Assembly: GCA_930987745.1 (NCBI GenBank)
Contig: CAKNKX010000009.1
Location: 1 to 54,267, forward strand
From: an uncultured Clostridium sp.
GTDB taxonomy: Bacteria; Bacillota; Clostridia; TANB77; CAG-508
DNA length: 54,267 nt
Direction: 5' to 3'
This document shows, in pieces, positions 1 to 12,721 of this stretch (its first letter is position 1; each line of letters opens with the position of its first letter). The position numbers and the translations under genes are program-made. The notes beneath the pieces were generated by a model that saw nothing but the letters and a program-made list of their open reading frames with translations, ran no database searches and had not been told where the DNA came from.

Positions 1-143
1 GAGGATACTATAACGAACCTGGTGCAAATAGTGCGAATCCTAGTTCAAGAGTGAACAATGTATATCCACAAAATAATGGAACATGGCCATATCTTGAAGA
101 TACAGTACTTTCATCAAGAATTACACTATTTATAAAGCTATAA
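1..143 (+). CDS. 3' end of an unidentified protein gene
   Basis: An open frame enters from the left edge (codon frame beginning at base 3) and ends at TAA 141-143, giving 46 C-terminal residues that finish in TVLSSRITLFIKL. The composition, rich in Asn, Ser, Gly and Tyr, resembles the ends of secreted or surface proteins such as the 1881-2555 product, but the fragment is too short for a family call. A hairpin terminator follows it. The two other forward frames are closed early, which supports this frame. Confidence 0.55.
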   Translation, partial: GYYNEPGANSANPSSRVNNVYPQNNGTWPYLEDTVLSSRITLFIKL

Positions 144-165
144 GACTAAAAAAGTTAGTGTAAAA

Positions 166-206
166 TTAATGTAGGCAAAATATAAAATGCCTACATAATT
201 TTTATC
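166..206 (+). terminator. Hairpin terminator after the partial gene
   Basis: TGTAGGC (170-176) pairs with GCCTACA (189-195). The stem extends into flanking A/T pairs and a T-rich stretch follows. It lies 30 bases after the stop codon at 143. Confidence 0.6.
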
Positions 207-221
207 TAAAAAATATTGAAA

Positions 222-287
222 AAACATAGATAATCCTTTAAAATGTGAATTGCAAACCACACAAAAGAAAGGAAAATATCTATGTTT
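222..287 (+). repeat. Inverted repeat covering the transposase start codon
   Basis: AAACATAGATA (222-232) is repeated inverted as TATCTATGTTT (277-287). The right arm contains the ATG at 282 and the loop contains the ribosome binding site AGAAAGGA. When transcripts read in from outside, this would fold over the start region. Such start-sequestering hairpins are known in insertion sequences as a brake on read-through expression; that role here is an inference. Confidence 0.6.
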
Positions 288-590
288 GAAGAAATTGTAA
301 CAGAAGAAGAAATAAAATTCAATAATTTAGAGAAAAAAATATTTAAATTTGTATGTAATTTTGGATGTTTAATAATAAAATTAATTTTAGAAAGTTATGG
401 CAGAAAGATAATGAAAGCCAGAGATACGAAGAAATATAGGCATAAAGGATTAAGAAAAAATACAATAAAAACAGTAATGGGAGAAGTAGAATATGTAAGG
501 GCAATGTATGAGGTTGAGGAAGAAGGAATTAAGAAAAGAGTGTATTTACTAGATGAAAAATTGCATATTATGATGAAGATAGAAATGTAA
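282..590 (+). pseudogene. Truncated ISLre2-family transposase (N-terminal fragment)
   Basis: About the first 95 residues match the N-terminus of ISLre2/UPF0236-type transposases as I recall the family: a MFEEIV start, a cysteine-containing helix, then the basic block KKYRHKGLRKNTIKT and MGEVEYVRAMYEV, ending at YLLDEKL. Full family members are roughly 450 residues, so the catalytic part is missing. After about base 560 the sequence no longer resembles the transposase, and another frame becomes open and encodes the following repeat protein. The fragment is an insertion-sequence scar and should not be active. Confidence 0.75.
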
Positions 591-613
591 CAGAAGTAGG
601 AATAAGTTTTCAT

Positions 614-1867
614 ATGAACCAGCAAGTACTAAATGCAATACAAGATGGAGATACAACATATACATGGTATGATTATTCAAATAAAATATGGGCAAATATA
701 AAAACTACAGCAAATGATTATGAAGCATGGTGGGTATGGATTCCACGTTATGCATATAAAATAGAAGGAACATCAGCAAGTGAAATTGATATAATCTATG
801 TGGATTTAGATGGAAATCCATTAGACAAGGAAAAATATGGAGAAACACTTCCAGAAGGATATATAGTTCATCCAGCTTTTAATCAAGGAAAAGCACTAAA
901 AGGAATTTGGGTAAGTAAATATAAGCCAAGTTATGGAAAATATAAAGAAGATGACCTAGAGATGACAAATCAAGTTTCAATTCCTGATATGGATGGATTT
1001 GATAGTCAAAATACATATCTTATAAAATATTCAGAAGATGGAAGTACAGTAGAAAGTGAGACAAAACTAGCAGATGTAACAGATTTATCAAATTTCAATT
1101 CAGACGGAAAATGGTATAACTATGAAAACAAAATATGGGCAAATGTAAAAACAGTTGCAAATAATTTAGAAAGTTGGTGGGTATGGATACCAAGATATGC
1201 ATATAGATTACCAGATAATCCAAATGATGACACAGAAATAATATTTATAGATACAAATAATAGACCATTAGATACAGAAAAATATGGACAATCTCTTCCA
1301 GAAGATTTTATAGTTCATCCAGCTTTTACCCAAGATACAACACAAGATGGAGAACCACTTACTGGAATATGGGTAAGTAAATACAAACCAAGTCATGTAA
1401 ATGATACAAGTGATGACTTAGAACTTACAAATGTCATATTAGAACCAGATTTGAGTGGATTTGATGAAGAAAATACATATTTAATAAAATATTCAGAAAA
1501 TGGAACACAAGAAAGTGAAACAAAATTAGCAGATGTAACAGATTTATCAAGTTTTAATTCAGATGGAAAATGGTATAACTATCAAAATAAAATATGGGCA
1601 AATGTAAAAACAGTTGCAAATGGATTAGAAAGCTGGTGGGTATGGATACCAAGATATGCATATAAATTGCCAAGTAATCCAAATGATGATACAGAAATAA
1701 TATTTGTAGATACAAATAATAGACCATTAGAACCACAAAAATATGGAAGTACATTACCGCTAGGATTTACAGTACATCCAGCATTTAATCAAGATACAGA
1801 TTCAGGTGGAAGCCCACTTTCAGGAATATGGGTAAGTAAGTATAAACCAAGTAAAGTAGGAAATTAA
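614..1867 (+). CDS. Triple-repeat protein with WWVWIPRYAY motifs, possibly 5'-truncated
   Basis: The product has 417 residues made of three tandem copies of a unit of about 150 residues. Each copy runs from KIWANVKT through WWVWIPRYAY, a short acidic strand region (EIIFVDTNNRPL), a KYG..LP..F.VHPAF segment and GIWVSKYKPS. The third copy ends at the last motif. No signal peptide is visible. The frame stays open upstream of ATG 614 to base 557, just after the transposase fragment, and the ribosome binding site is weak, so the true 5' end was probably replaced by the insertion-sequence scar. Proteins with this tryptophan-rich motif are common in surface or pilin-like loci of uncultured Clostridia, but no function is assigned. 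It lies 13 bases before the next gene. Confidence 0.6.
   Translation: MNQQVLNAIQDGDTTYTWYDYSNKIWANIKTTANDYEAWWVWIPRYAYKIEGTSASEIDIIYVDLDGNPLDKEKYGETLPEGYIVHPAFNQGKALKGIWVSKYKPSYGKYKEDDLEMTNQVSIPDMDGFDSQNTYLIKYSEDGSTVESETKLADVTDLSNFNSDGKWYNYENKIWANVKTVANNLESWWVWIPRYAYRLPDNPNDDTEIIFIDTNNRPLDTEKYGQSLPEDFIVHPAFTQDTTQDGEPLTGIWVSKYKPSHVNDTSDDLELTNVILEPDLSGFDEENTYLIKYSENGTQESETKLADVTDLSSFNSDGKWYNYQNKIWANVKTVANGLESWWVWIPRYAYKLPSNPNDDTEIIFVDTNNRPLEPQKYGSTLPLGFTVHPAFNQDTDSGGSPLSGIWVSKYKPSKVGN
640..1867 (+). repeat. Three tandem repeats inside the WWVWIPRYAY protein gene
   Basis: The block encoding ...NKIWAN(V/I)KT...WWVWIPRYAY recurs near 680, 1130 and 1590, a period of about 450-460 bases. Copies 2 and 3 are nearly identical at the DNA level over long stretches (for example 1090-1220 against 1550-1680), which points to recent duplication or gene conversion. 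Copy 1 is more diverged. Confidence 0.8.
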
Positions 1868-1880
1868 GGAGGTAATTTTG

Positions 1881-2555
1881 ATGAACAAAATAAAAAACAA
1901 AATGGCTATAATATTTATAAGTTTTATATTTTGCATAAGTATAAGTACCATGTCTAATGGAGCAATAGAAATAAAATCAGGAACAACAGCATATACAAGT
2001 ATAAATATTTCAGAAGCATTTGACGAATGTTATAACTTAAGAGATTCTTCGTCAACACTTGGAACAAACAGTTTAGACCCACATATGGCAACATCTTTAG
2101 ATTGGGGAGCAGTAGCATATCTAGCACAAAGTAGATATGGTAGAAATGGACCAAATCTAACTGATATAACAGCAAATACAACAGGAAATAATTCAGGTGT
2201 TATGAATATGAATAGTTATACATTTACTGCAACAATGTATGAAAATAGAAATACAACATCTAGTTGGGCAACTAATTATAGGTATCGCTTAGAAGAAGCA
2301 ATTGCAGACCCTAATATGAGTAAATATGTTGATTTAATACCAAGTTATACAACAATAAATGCAGAAAATACGGTTGGAAGAGCTATTGTGGAAACAAGAA
2401 ACTGGTATGGGGCAACATATGCCATTACTAATAATGCCGATTACCCAATTATAACACACAATAGTCTGTTCGGCGTTATCTTCAACAACCTCAACACGTA
2501 CACAACTGGTCAGGCGATATCCTCAGTTTCATTCAGGCCAATAATATGGAATTAG
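1881..2555 (+). CDS. Secreted protein of unknown function
   Basis: The product is 224 residues from ATG 1881, with an excellent AAGGAGG (1866-1872) eight bases upstream; an in-frame TTG one codon earlier is a poorer start. Residues 1-27 look like a signal peptide (basic MNKIKNK, a hydrophobic core, then SNGA). The middle contains DWGAVAYLAQSRYG, a segment seen in secreted pilin-like or lectin-like proteins of gut Clostridia, and the end is SFRPIIW. The last 100 or so bases are visibly richer in G+C than the rest and use Asn AAC and Leu CTC codons, unlike neighbouring genes. A C-type-lectin-like fold is a guess. Confidence 0.6.
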   Translation: MNKIKNKMAIIFISFIFCISISTMSNGAIEIKSGTTAYTSINISEAFDECYNLRDSSSTLGTNSLDPHMATSLDWGAVAYLAQSRYGRNGPNLTDITANTTGNNSGVMNMNSYTFTATMYENRNTTSSWATNYRYRLEEAIADPNMSKYVDLIPSYTTINAENTVGRAIVETRNWYGATYAITNNADYPIITHNSLFGVIFNNLNTYTTGQAISSVSFRPIIWN

Positions 2556-3100
2556 GCTGAAATTAGAACAAATGAGTCTTGAGTTCTGGTTCTCTGTAGT
2601 ATTGGTTGTGGTTATAAGTTTGAAATGTAAAAAAATTGTGAATTGATAGCTAAATTTCAAAAAATCATTAAAAAACTATTGACTTATTAAGTAAATTTTG
2701 GTATAGTTATATAAGTTTTACAAAAATGGATTTTTATACCCAAAATTTAAGGATTAGGGTGATTAAAATAAAAAAGGTAAATGAAAAGTAAAAATTTAAT
2801 AAAATAAAAAAAGTAGTTGAAAAACAATAGGTTTTTTGGCAGCTTTTTTGTTGTCATTTTTAAAGATAACATAAAAACTAAAAAATCCATTTCAAATTTT
2901 AAATTCAAAAGTTAAAAAATTAAAAGAAGAGGAATTAAATATAACTATCCGTAAGAAATTTTAAAATTGTAAGAGCAGTCAATTTTAAAAACTTATTTGG
3001 AAGTTATAATTTAAGAAGGACTTCTTTTAAATCAAATATCTTATCAACTATTTAAGTTGATATTCCAATCTGCTTAAATTTAATATATGGGGTGATTTTT
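2556..3100 (+). promoter_or_regulatory. Intergenic region and long rpoB leader
   Basis: These 545 bases lack a convincing gene. A promoter at 2679-2707 would give a leader of nearly 390 bases before rpoB. In the leader, ATGGATTTTT near 2726 and AAAAATCCAT near 2881 can pair over about 145 bases. A minimal GTG frame of 10 codons with an AGGATTAGGG upstream (2759-2791) could be a leader peptide, but the support is thin. A TCCGTAA motif sits at 2948-2954. No known riboswitch was recognised. Confidence 0.45.
2679..2707 (+). promoter_or_regulatory. Sigma-A-type promoter for rpoB-rpoC
   Basis: TTGACT (2679-2684), a 17-base spacer and TATAGT (2702-2707). It is the best promoter-like match upstream of rpoB. 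Confidence 0.65.
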
Positions 3101-6100
3101 TTGAAGATTAAAGAAGTGAACTATGAAAAAGCTTCTAGAAAAGACTTTGCAAAAGTTGGCGATTATATTGAAATGCCAAACCTTATCAAAGTTCAAAAAG
3201 ATTCTTATGATTGGTTTATTGAAGAAGGTTTAGGAGAGGTATTGAGAGATATTTCACCAATTGAAGATTATTCTGGAAATTTAATCTTAGAATTTTTTGA
3301 TTATTACATGGAGGACAAGACAAAATACACAGTAGAAGAAGCAAAAGAAAGAGATGCAACATATTCTGCAAGATTACATGTAAAAGTAAGACTAATCAAT
3401 CGTGAAACAGGAGAAATCAAAGAACAAGAAATTTACTTAGGTGATTTTCCACTTATGACAGATAGTGGAACATTTGTAATTAATGGTGCAGAAAGAGTTG
3501 TTGTAAGCCAGTTAGTTCGTTCACCAGGATGTTATTATGGAGAAGAATTTGACACAAAAACAGGAAAAAGAACATATAACTCAACAGTTATGCCACTTCG
3601 TGGAGCATGGCTAGAATATGAAACAGATGGAAATGATATATTCTGGGTTCGTGTTGATAGAACAAGAAAAGTTCCTGTTACAACTCTTTTAAGAGCAATT
3701 GGTTTAGCAACAGATAGTCAAATATTAGATTTATTTGGCGATGAAGAAATGTTAAAAGCAACAATTGCAAAAGACACAATAAAAGACCAAGATGAAGCAT
3801 TAATTGAAATCTATAAAAAATTAAGACCAGGAGAACTACCTACAGTAGATGCTGCAAGAAACTTATTTAACGGTTTATTTTATGATAATAGAAGATATGA
3901 CTTAGCAAAAGTTGGACGTTATAAATTTAATCAAAAATTAAGTTTAGCAACAAGAATTAAAGGAAAAGTATCAGCAGGAGATATAGTAGATAGCGAAACA
4001 GGAGAAGTATTTGTAAGTCAAGGAGAAGTAATCTCTGAAGATGTAGCAGAAGCTATTCAAAATTCTGGAATAAATGTTGTTGATATCATTTTAAATGATA
4101 GAACAATAAGAATAATCGGAAATAACACAGTAAATATTCACAAAGTATTACCAGATGTAGATTTAAGCAAATTACATTTCAAGGAAAATGTTAATTATAC
4201 TGTACTTAAAAATATAATAGACAATACAGATAAAAAAGACTTAGTAAAAATAATTGAAGAAAGATATGATGAATTAGTACCAAAACATATTACAACAGAA
4301 GATATGATAGCATCAGTAAACTATTTATTAAATCTTTCACATGGTTTAGGAGAACCAGATGATATAGACCACTTAGCAAACCGTAGAATTAGATGTGTTG
4401 GAGAACTATTACAAAATCAATTTAGAATTGGTTTAACAAGATTAGAAAGAGTAGTTCGTGAAAGAATGACAATTCAAGACTTAGATGTTATTACACCACA
4501 AACATTAATTAACACAAAACCAATAACATCAGCAATTCGTGAATTTTTTGGAAGTTCACAATTATCACAATTTATGGACCAAACAAACCCATTGTCAGAA
4601 TTAACACATAAAAGAAGAATTTCAGCATTAGGACCAGGAGGTTTAACAAGAGAAAGAGCAGGATTTGAGGTTCGTGACGTTCACTATACACACTATGGTA
4701 GATTATGTCCGATAGAATCTCCAGAAGGACCAAACATTGGTCTTATATCAGCACTTTCATCATTTGCACAAATTAATGAATATGGATTTATTGAAACACC
4801 ATATAGAAAAATAGACCCAGAAACTCATAAATTAACAGATATTGTTGAATATATGAGTGCAGATGTAGAAGACAATTATATAATTGCTCAAGCATCTGAA
4901 CCAGTTGATAAAGATGGTAGATTTGTAAATGACAGAATTAGAGTTCGTTACAGAAATGAAATTATAGAAGTTGACAAAGATAGAGTACAATATGTTGATG
5001 TATCACCAAAGCAATTAGTATCAATTGCTGCAGCAATGATACCATTCTTAGAGCATGACGATGCAAAAAGAGCTCTTATGGGTGCTAACATGCAACGTCA
5101 AGCAGTACCACTTATGATTACAGAAAGTCCAATTGTTGGAACTGGTATTGAATACAGAGCAGCAAAAGACTCAGGAATATTAGTTCTAGCAGAAGATGAT
5201 GGTGTAATTGAAAAAGTTTGTGGTGACTCAATTACTGTAAAATACAATAATGGAAAAACAGTAGTACATAAACTTCGTAAATTTAAAAGAACAAATGGTG
5301 GAACATGTATTAACCAAAAACCAATTGTTAAAAAAGGTGAAATTGTTAAAAAAGGCGATGCCATTGCTGATGGACCATCAACAAAAAACGGAGAAATGGC
5401 ACTTGGTAAAAACGTATTAGTTGCATTCTCAACATGGGAAGGATACAACTACGAGGATGCTATTTTATTAAATGAAAGATTAGTAAAAGAAGATGTATTT
5501 ACATCAATTCATATTGAAGAATATGATTGTGAATGTCGTGATACAAAACTTGGAGCAGAAGAAATCACTCGTGATATTCCAAACATTGGTGATGATTCAT
5601 TAAAAGACTTAGATGAAAACGGAATTATTAGAATTGGTGCAGAAGTAAGACCAGGAGATATATTGGTTGGTAAGGTTACTCCAAAAGGAGAAACAGAGCT
5701 AACAGCTGAAGAAAGACTTTTAAGAGCTATCTTTGGTGAAAAAGCAAGAGAAGTAAGAGATACATCACTTAGAGTACCACATGGAGAAGCAGGAACAATA
5801 GTTGATGTTAAAATCTTTACTAGAGATAATTCAGATGAATTAGGACCAGGGGTAAATCAAATAATTAGATGTTATATAGCAACAAAAAGAAAAATATCAG
5901 TTGGAGATAAAATGGCTGGTCGTCATGGTAACAAAGGTGTTATATCAAGAGTATTACCAGAAGAAGATATGCCATTTATGCCAGATGGTACACCAATAGA
6001 TATTTTACTAAACCCACTAGGTGTTCCTTCTCGTATGAACTTAGGTCAAGTTCTAGAAGTTCACTTAGGAGGAGCTGCAAAAGCTTTAGGATGGCATGTA

Positions 6101-6871
6101 TCAACACCAGTATTTGATGGTGCAACAGAAGAAGATGTAAGAGAACTTTTAGCAAAAGCCGGAATGAGCGAAGATGGAAAAACAACTTTATATGACGGTA
6201 GAACAGGAGAACCATTTGCAAGTCCAATTACAGTTGGCGTAATGTACATGTTAAAACTACATCACTTAGTAGATGATAAAATCCATGCTCGTTCAACTGG
6301 ACCATACTCATTAGTTACACAACAACCACTAGGAGGAAAAGCTCAATTTGGTGGACAACGTTTTGGAGAGATGGAAGTTTGGGCATTAGAAGCATATGGT
6401 GCTGCATACACATTACAAGAAATGTTAACAGTTAAATCTGACGATGTTGTAGGAAGAGTTAAAACTTATGAAGCAATAGTAAAAGGTGAAAATGTACCAG
6501 AACCAGGAGTTCCAGAAAGCTTTAAGGTATTAGTAAAAGAACTTCAATCATTAGGATTAGATGTAAGATTATATTCAGAAGACAATCAAGAATTAGAACT
6601 TAAAGAAAATATTGATGAAGGTATTGAATATGACCCAAATCAAGACAAAAAAATCCTAGCAGAAGATGAAGTTATAGCAGATGGTGACTTAGATGACGGT
6701 TATAACGAAGAAGATACAGATAATGACATCTTATTAGAAGATGAAGTAGATGCATTAGACGATGGTACAGATGACTTATTTGAAGGTCTAGATGACGAAG
6801 GAGACGAAATGTTATTTGACAATGACCTAGCAAATGACAATCTAGATAATGATGATGACATAATAGAATAA
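3101..6871 (+). CDS. rpoB: DNA-directed RNA polymerase beta subunit
   Basis: This is the catalytic beta subunit of RNA polymerase, about 1256 residues. The recognisable core includes the rifampicin-binding region [17 protein letters not shown] at about 482-498 followed by [10 protein letters not shown] without obvious resistance changes, and the late [12 protein letters not shown] motif. The C-terminus carries an unusually long acidic Asp/Glu tail of about 80 residues. I prefer TTG 3101, because GGGGTGA (3089-3095) lies just ahead of it and the product then begins [12 protein letters not shown] 3092 overlaps that site. Every CGG in the gene straddles two codons. rpoC follows 123 bases downstream. 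The usual upstream neighbours rplJ and rplL are absent. Confidence 0.97.
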   Translation: MKIKEVNYEKASRKDFAKVGDYIEMPNLIKVQKDSYDWFIEEGLGEVLRDISPIEDYSGNLILEFFDYYMEDKTKYTVEEAKERDATYSARLHVKVRLINRETGEIKEQEIYLGDFPLMTDSGTFVINGAERVVVSQLVRSPGCYYGEEFDTKTGKRTYNSTVMPLRGAWLEYETDGNDIFWVRVDRTRKVPVTTLLRAIGLATDSQILDLFGDEEMLKATIAKDTIKDQDEALIEIYKKLRPGELPTVDAARNLFNGLFYDNRRYDLAKVGRYKFNQKLSLATRIKGKVSAGDIVDSETGEVFVSQGEVISEDVAEAIQNSGINVVDIILNDRTIRIIGNNTVNIHKVLPDVDLSKLHFKENVNYTVLKNIIDNTDKKDLVKIIEERYDELVPKHITTEDMIASVNYLLNLSHGLGEPDDIDHLANRRIRCVGELLQNQFRIGLTRLERVVRERMTIQDLDVITPQTLINTKPITSAIREFFGSSQLSQFMDQTNPLSELTHKRRISALGPGGLTRERAGFEVRDVHYTHYGRLCPIESPEGPNIGLISALSSFAQINEYGFIETPYRKIDPETHKLTDIVEYMSADVEDNYIIAQASEPVDKDGRFVNDRIRVRYRNEIIEVDKDRVQYVDVSPKQLVSIAAAMIPFLEHDDAKRALMGANMQRQAVPLMITESPIVGTGIEYRAAKDSGILVLAEDDGVIEKVCGDSITVKYNNGKTVVHKLRKFKRTNGGTCINQKPIVKKGEIVKKGDAIADGPSTKNGEMALGKNVLVAFSTWEGYNYEDAILLNERLVKEDVFTSIHIEEYDCECRDTKLGAEEITRDIPNIGDDSLKDLDENGIIRIGAEVRPGDILVGKVTPKGETELTAEERLLRAIFGEKAREVRDTSLRVPHGEAGTIVDVKIFTRDNSDELGPGVNQIIRCYIATKRKISVGDKMAGRHGNKGVISRVLPEEDMPFMPDGTPIDILLNPLGVPSRMNLGQVLEVHLGGAAKALGWHVSTPVFDGATEEDVRELLAKAGMSEDGKTTLYDGRTGEPFASPITVGVMYMLKLHHLVDDKIHARSTGPYSLVTQQPLGGKAQFGGQRFGEMEVWALEAYGAAYTLQEMLTVKSDDVVGRVKTYEAIVKGENVPEPGVPESFKVLVKELQSLGLDVRLYSEDNQELELKENIDEGIEYDPNQDKKILAEDEVIADGDLDDGYNEEDTDNDILLEDEVDALDDGTDDLFEGLDDEGDEMLFDNDLANDNLDNDDDIIE

Positions 6872-6885
6872 AAATTAACTGAATA

Positions 6886-6960
6886 AATTCTAAAAAGGAA
6901 AGAGGCGACTCTATGGAATTGCAAGAGCGGTGGCTAGTCCTCTTAACCTGTTTTAGAATT
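6886..6960 (+). ncRNA. Structured RNA hairpin between rpoB and rpoC
   Basis: AATTCTAAAA (6886-6895) pairs with TTTTAGAATT (6951-6960). Inside it GG (6897-6898) pairs with CC (6947-6948), and AAGAGG-CG-ACT (6900-6910) pairs with AGTCCTCTT (6936-6944), leaving an apical loop of about 25 bases. The result is an imperfect stem of about 21 pairs. No U-run follows, so it is not a simple terminator. A processing site, a protein-binding site or an attenuator are options. It matches no riboswitch class I know. Confidence 0.6.
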
Positions 6961-6970
6961 ACCCAAATAA

Positions 6971-10496
<3,526 letters not shown>

Positions 10497-10504
10497 GAAA
10501 AATA

Positions 10505-10550
10505 GGGACGGAGCAATTTTGTATCATTTGAGACAAAATTGCTCCGTCCC
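10505..10550. repeat. REP-like palindrome, copy 1
   Basis: GGGACGGAGCAATTTTGT and its inverted copy ending in CTCCGTCCC form a near-perfect hairpin 8 bases after rpoC; a T-rich stretch follows, so it may also act as the rpoC terminator. The same core occurs in a longer perfect form at 17786-17880. Elements beginning GGGGACGG and ending in TGTCTCA are dispersed palindromes common in Clostridia, comparable to REP elements mobilised by RAYT-type transposases. Confidence 0.8.
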
Positions 10551-10575
10551 CTTTTGTCTCATTTTTGCTTTCAGG

Positions 10576-10604
10576 TTGACAAAATGGCTAAATCTTAGTA
10601 AAAT
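10576..10604 (+). promoter_or_regulatory. Promoter of gdpP
   Basis: TTGACA (10576-10581), 17-base spacer, TAAAAT (10599-10604). Confidence 0.7.
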
Positions 10605-10633
10605 ATAATAGGAGAAAGTTTAAGGAGAAAACC

Positions 10634-12668
10634 ATGCAAAATAATAATAGAAAAGTATTTGAAACGATAATTTCAAGAACTAAAATTTATTTAGCAATAA
10701 TTTTAGTTCTATTAGTTGTGATTTGTTTTGAAAGACCTGAATTTATTATACCGTCAATCCTTTTATATATAGCAATAGTGGGATATACATACTATGCAAA
10801 TAATAAAAGAAAAAGTGAAATTTCTGAGACTTTGCAAGATTTAACATTAACAGTAGATTCAGCTGCAAAAACAAGTTTAATAAATTCACCTTTTCCACTT
10901 ATAATATTAGAAACAGATGGTTCAGTAATATGGAGAAGTTCAAAATTCATATCAGAATTTGCAAATATTGATATAAACACATATATTAATGATTTAAGTA
11001 TAGATATTATTGATGAGATTAAAAACAAAGAAAAAATAGTAGATAAAGACAAAAAAGATATAGTAAGGAAATTAAAAATTGGCGATAAAATATATAAAAT
11101 CATGGGTAGATATGTTAATGTGAAAAATAAAGACAAAGATAAAAAAGCCAAAAAAGAGTATATGATAATTCTTTACTTTATAGATGATACAGAAAATGTA
11201 AAATTACAAAAAGAATATAAAGACTCAAAAACATGTGTTAGTATAATAATGATAGACAATTATGAAGAAACACTTCAAAGAGTTGAAGCAGAAGAAAAAG
11301 CACAAATAACAGCAGAAATTGATAAAACAATCTATGAATGGGCAGATTTAACAAATGGTGTTTTAATAAAATCTGATAGAGATAGATATATTTATCTTTT
11401 TGAACAAAGATATCTAGAAAAAATAAAAGAAGATAAATTTAGCATATTAGATAAAATAAAAGAAATTGATACAAAAGAAAAGGTACAATTCACATTAAGT
11501 ATTGCAATATCAAATGAAGGTATAACAGATAAGGAAAAATATAAATCTGCAGAAGCTGCTATGGATATAGTACTTGGTAGAGGTGGAGACCAAGCAGTAA
11601 TTAGAGAAAATGAAATATATAAATTCTTTGGTGGAAGAGCTCAAGAAATGGAAAAAAGAACAAAAGTTAAAGCAAGAGTTGTGGCACATGCATTAGAGAA
11701 TTTAATAAAAGACTCAAAAAAAGTTATGATAATGGGTCATACAAATCCAGATATGGATGCTATTGGCTCAAGTATGGGAATATATAGATTAGCCAAAACA
11801 TTAGATAAAAATGCATATATAGTAATTAGTGAAAATACTCCAACAATTGCATCTTTCAAAGCTTCAATTGATAAAGACCCAGAGTATGAAGATGTAGTTA
11901 TAAATAAAGAAGTAGCATTAGAAAATATAGATGAGGAAACATTGCTAATAGTGGTAGATACTCATAGAACTAACTATGTTGATGCACCAGAACTATTAGA
12001 AAAAACTAAAAATATTGCAATAATAGACCATCACAGAAGAAGTGCAGACTTTATAGAAGATGCAACATTAATATTCCAAGAAGTTTATGCATCATCTGCA
12101 GCAGAGCTAGTTACAGAATTATTACAATATTCTAGTAAGAAAATAAAACTAAAAACAATTGAAGTTGAAAGTCTATATGCTGGAATCATGATGGATACAA
12201 AAAACTTTACATTTAAAACTGGTGTTAGAACTTTTGAAGCAGCTGCATATTTACGTAGATGCGGAGTAGATATTATTAGAGTAAAAAAATGGTTCCAAAG
12301 TGATTTAGAAAGCTATAACAAGATTGCTGATATTGTAAAAAAAGCAGAGATTGTAAATGATACTATAGCAATTTCAATAAATGAGGAAAAAGGAAAAGAT
12401 ACTAATTTAATTTGTGCTAAAGCAGCAGATGAGTTGTTAACAATTAGTAATATTACAGCATCATTTGTATTAGGATATTTGGGAGACAAAATTTGTATTA
12501 GCGGACGTTCTATAGGAGATATAAATGTGCAAATAATACTTGAAAAACTACGGCGGAGGCGGACATATTACACTAGCCGGAGCACAAGTTGAAGGAATGA
12601 CAATGGAAGAAACAAAACAAGAACTAATAAACAGAATAAATGAATATTTTTCAGAAATAGAAACTTAA
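10634..12668 (+). CDS. gdpP: Cyclic-di-AMP phosphodiesterase, read through a +1 shift at CGG
   Basis: GdpP/YybT-type membrane phosphodiesterase that degrades c-di-AMP, 677 residues after the shift. Order of parts: two transmembrane segments (about residues 15-55), a PAS-like region, a degenerate GGDEF region, then the DHH domain with GHTNPDMDAIGSS at about 369-381 and DHH at 465-467, and finally DHHA1. In the zero frame the last residues become LEKLRRRRTYYTSRSTS and stop at 12592. Skipping C12551 gives LEKLGGGGHITLAGAQ, the DHHA1 glycine motif, and a normal tail ending at TAA 12666-12668. ATG 10634 follows AAGGAGAAA. In many Firmicutes gdpP is followed by rplI and dnaB on the same strand; here they face it. 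Confidence 0.93.
12551..12553 (+). other. +1 recoding site at CGG in gdpP
   Basis: CTA|CGG|CGG|AGG in the zero frame; CTA (C) GGC GGA GGC GGA CAT after the shift, restoring GGGGH. Later CGG triplets in the zero frame are out of phase after the shift. Confidence 0.8.
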
Positions 12669-12683
12669 GAATGAAAATAAAAG

Positions 12684-12712
12684 CCTAGATTATAAATTAA
12701 TCTAGGTTTTTA
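12684..12712. terminator. Bidirectional terminator between gdpP and dnaB
   Basis: CCTAGATTA (12684-12692) pairs with TAATCTAGG (12698-12706). A T-run follows on the plus side and an A-run precedes it, so it can serve both convergent genes. Confidence 0.8.
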
Positions 12713-12721
12713 AAAATTTAA

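Noticed and set aside
2759..2791. GTG leader peptide gene before rpoB
   Set aside because: Ten codons with a plausible binding site, but lysine-rich AT sequence yields such frames easily. Mentioned only within the leader entry.
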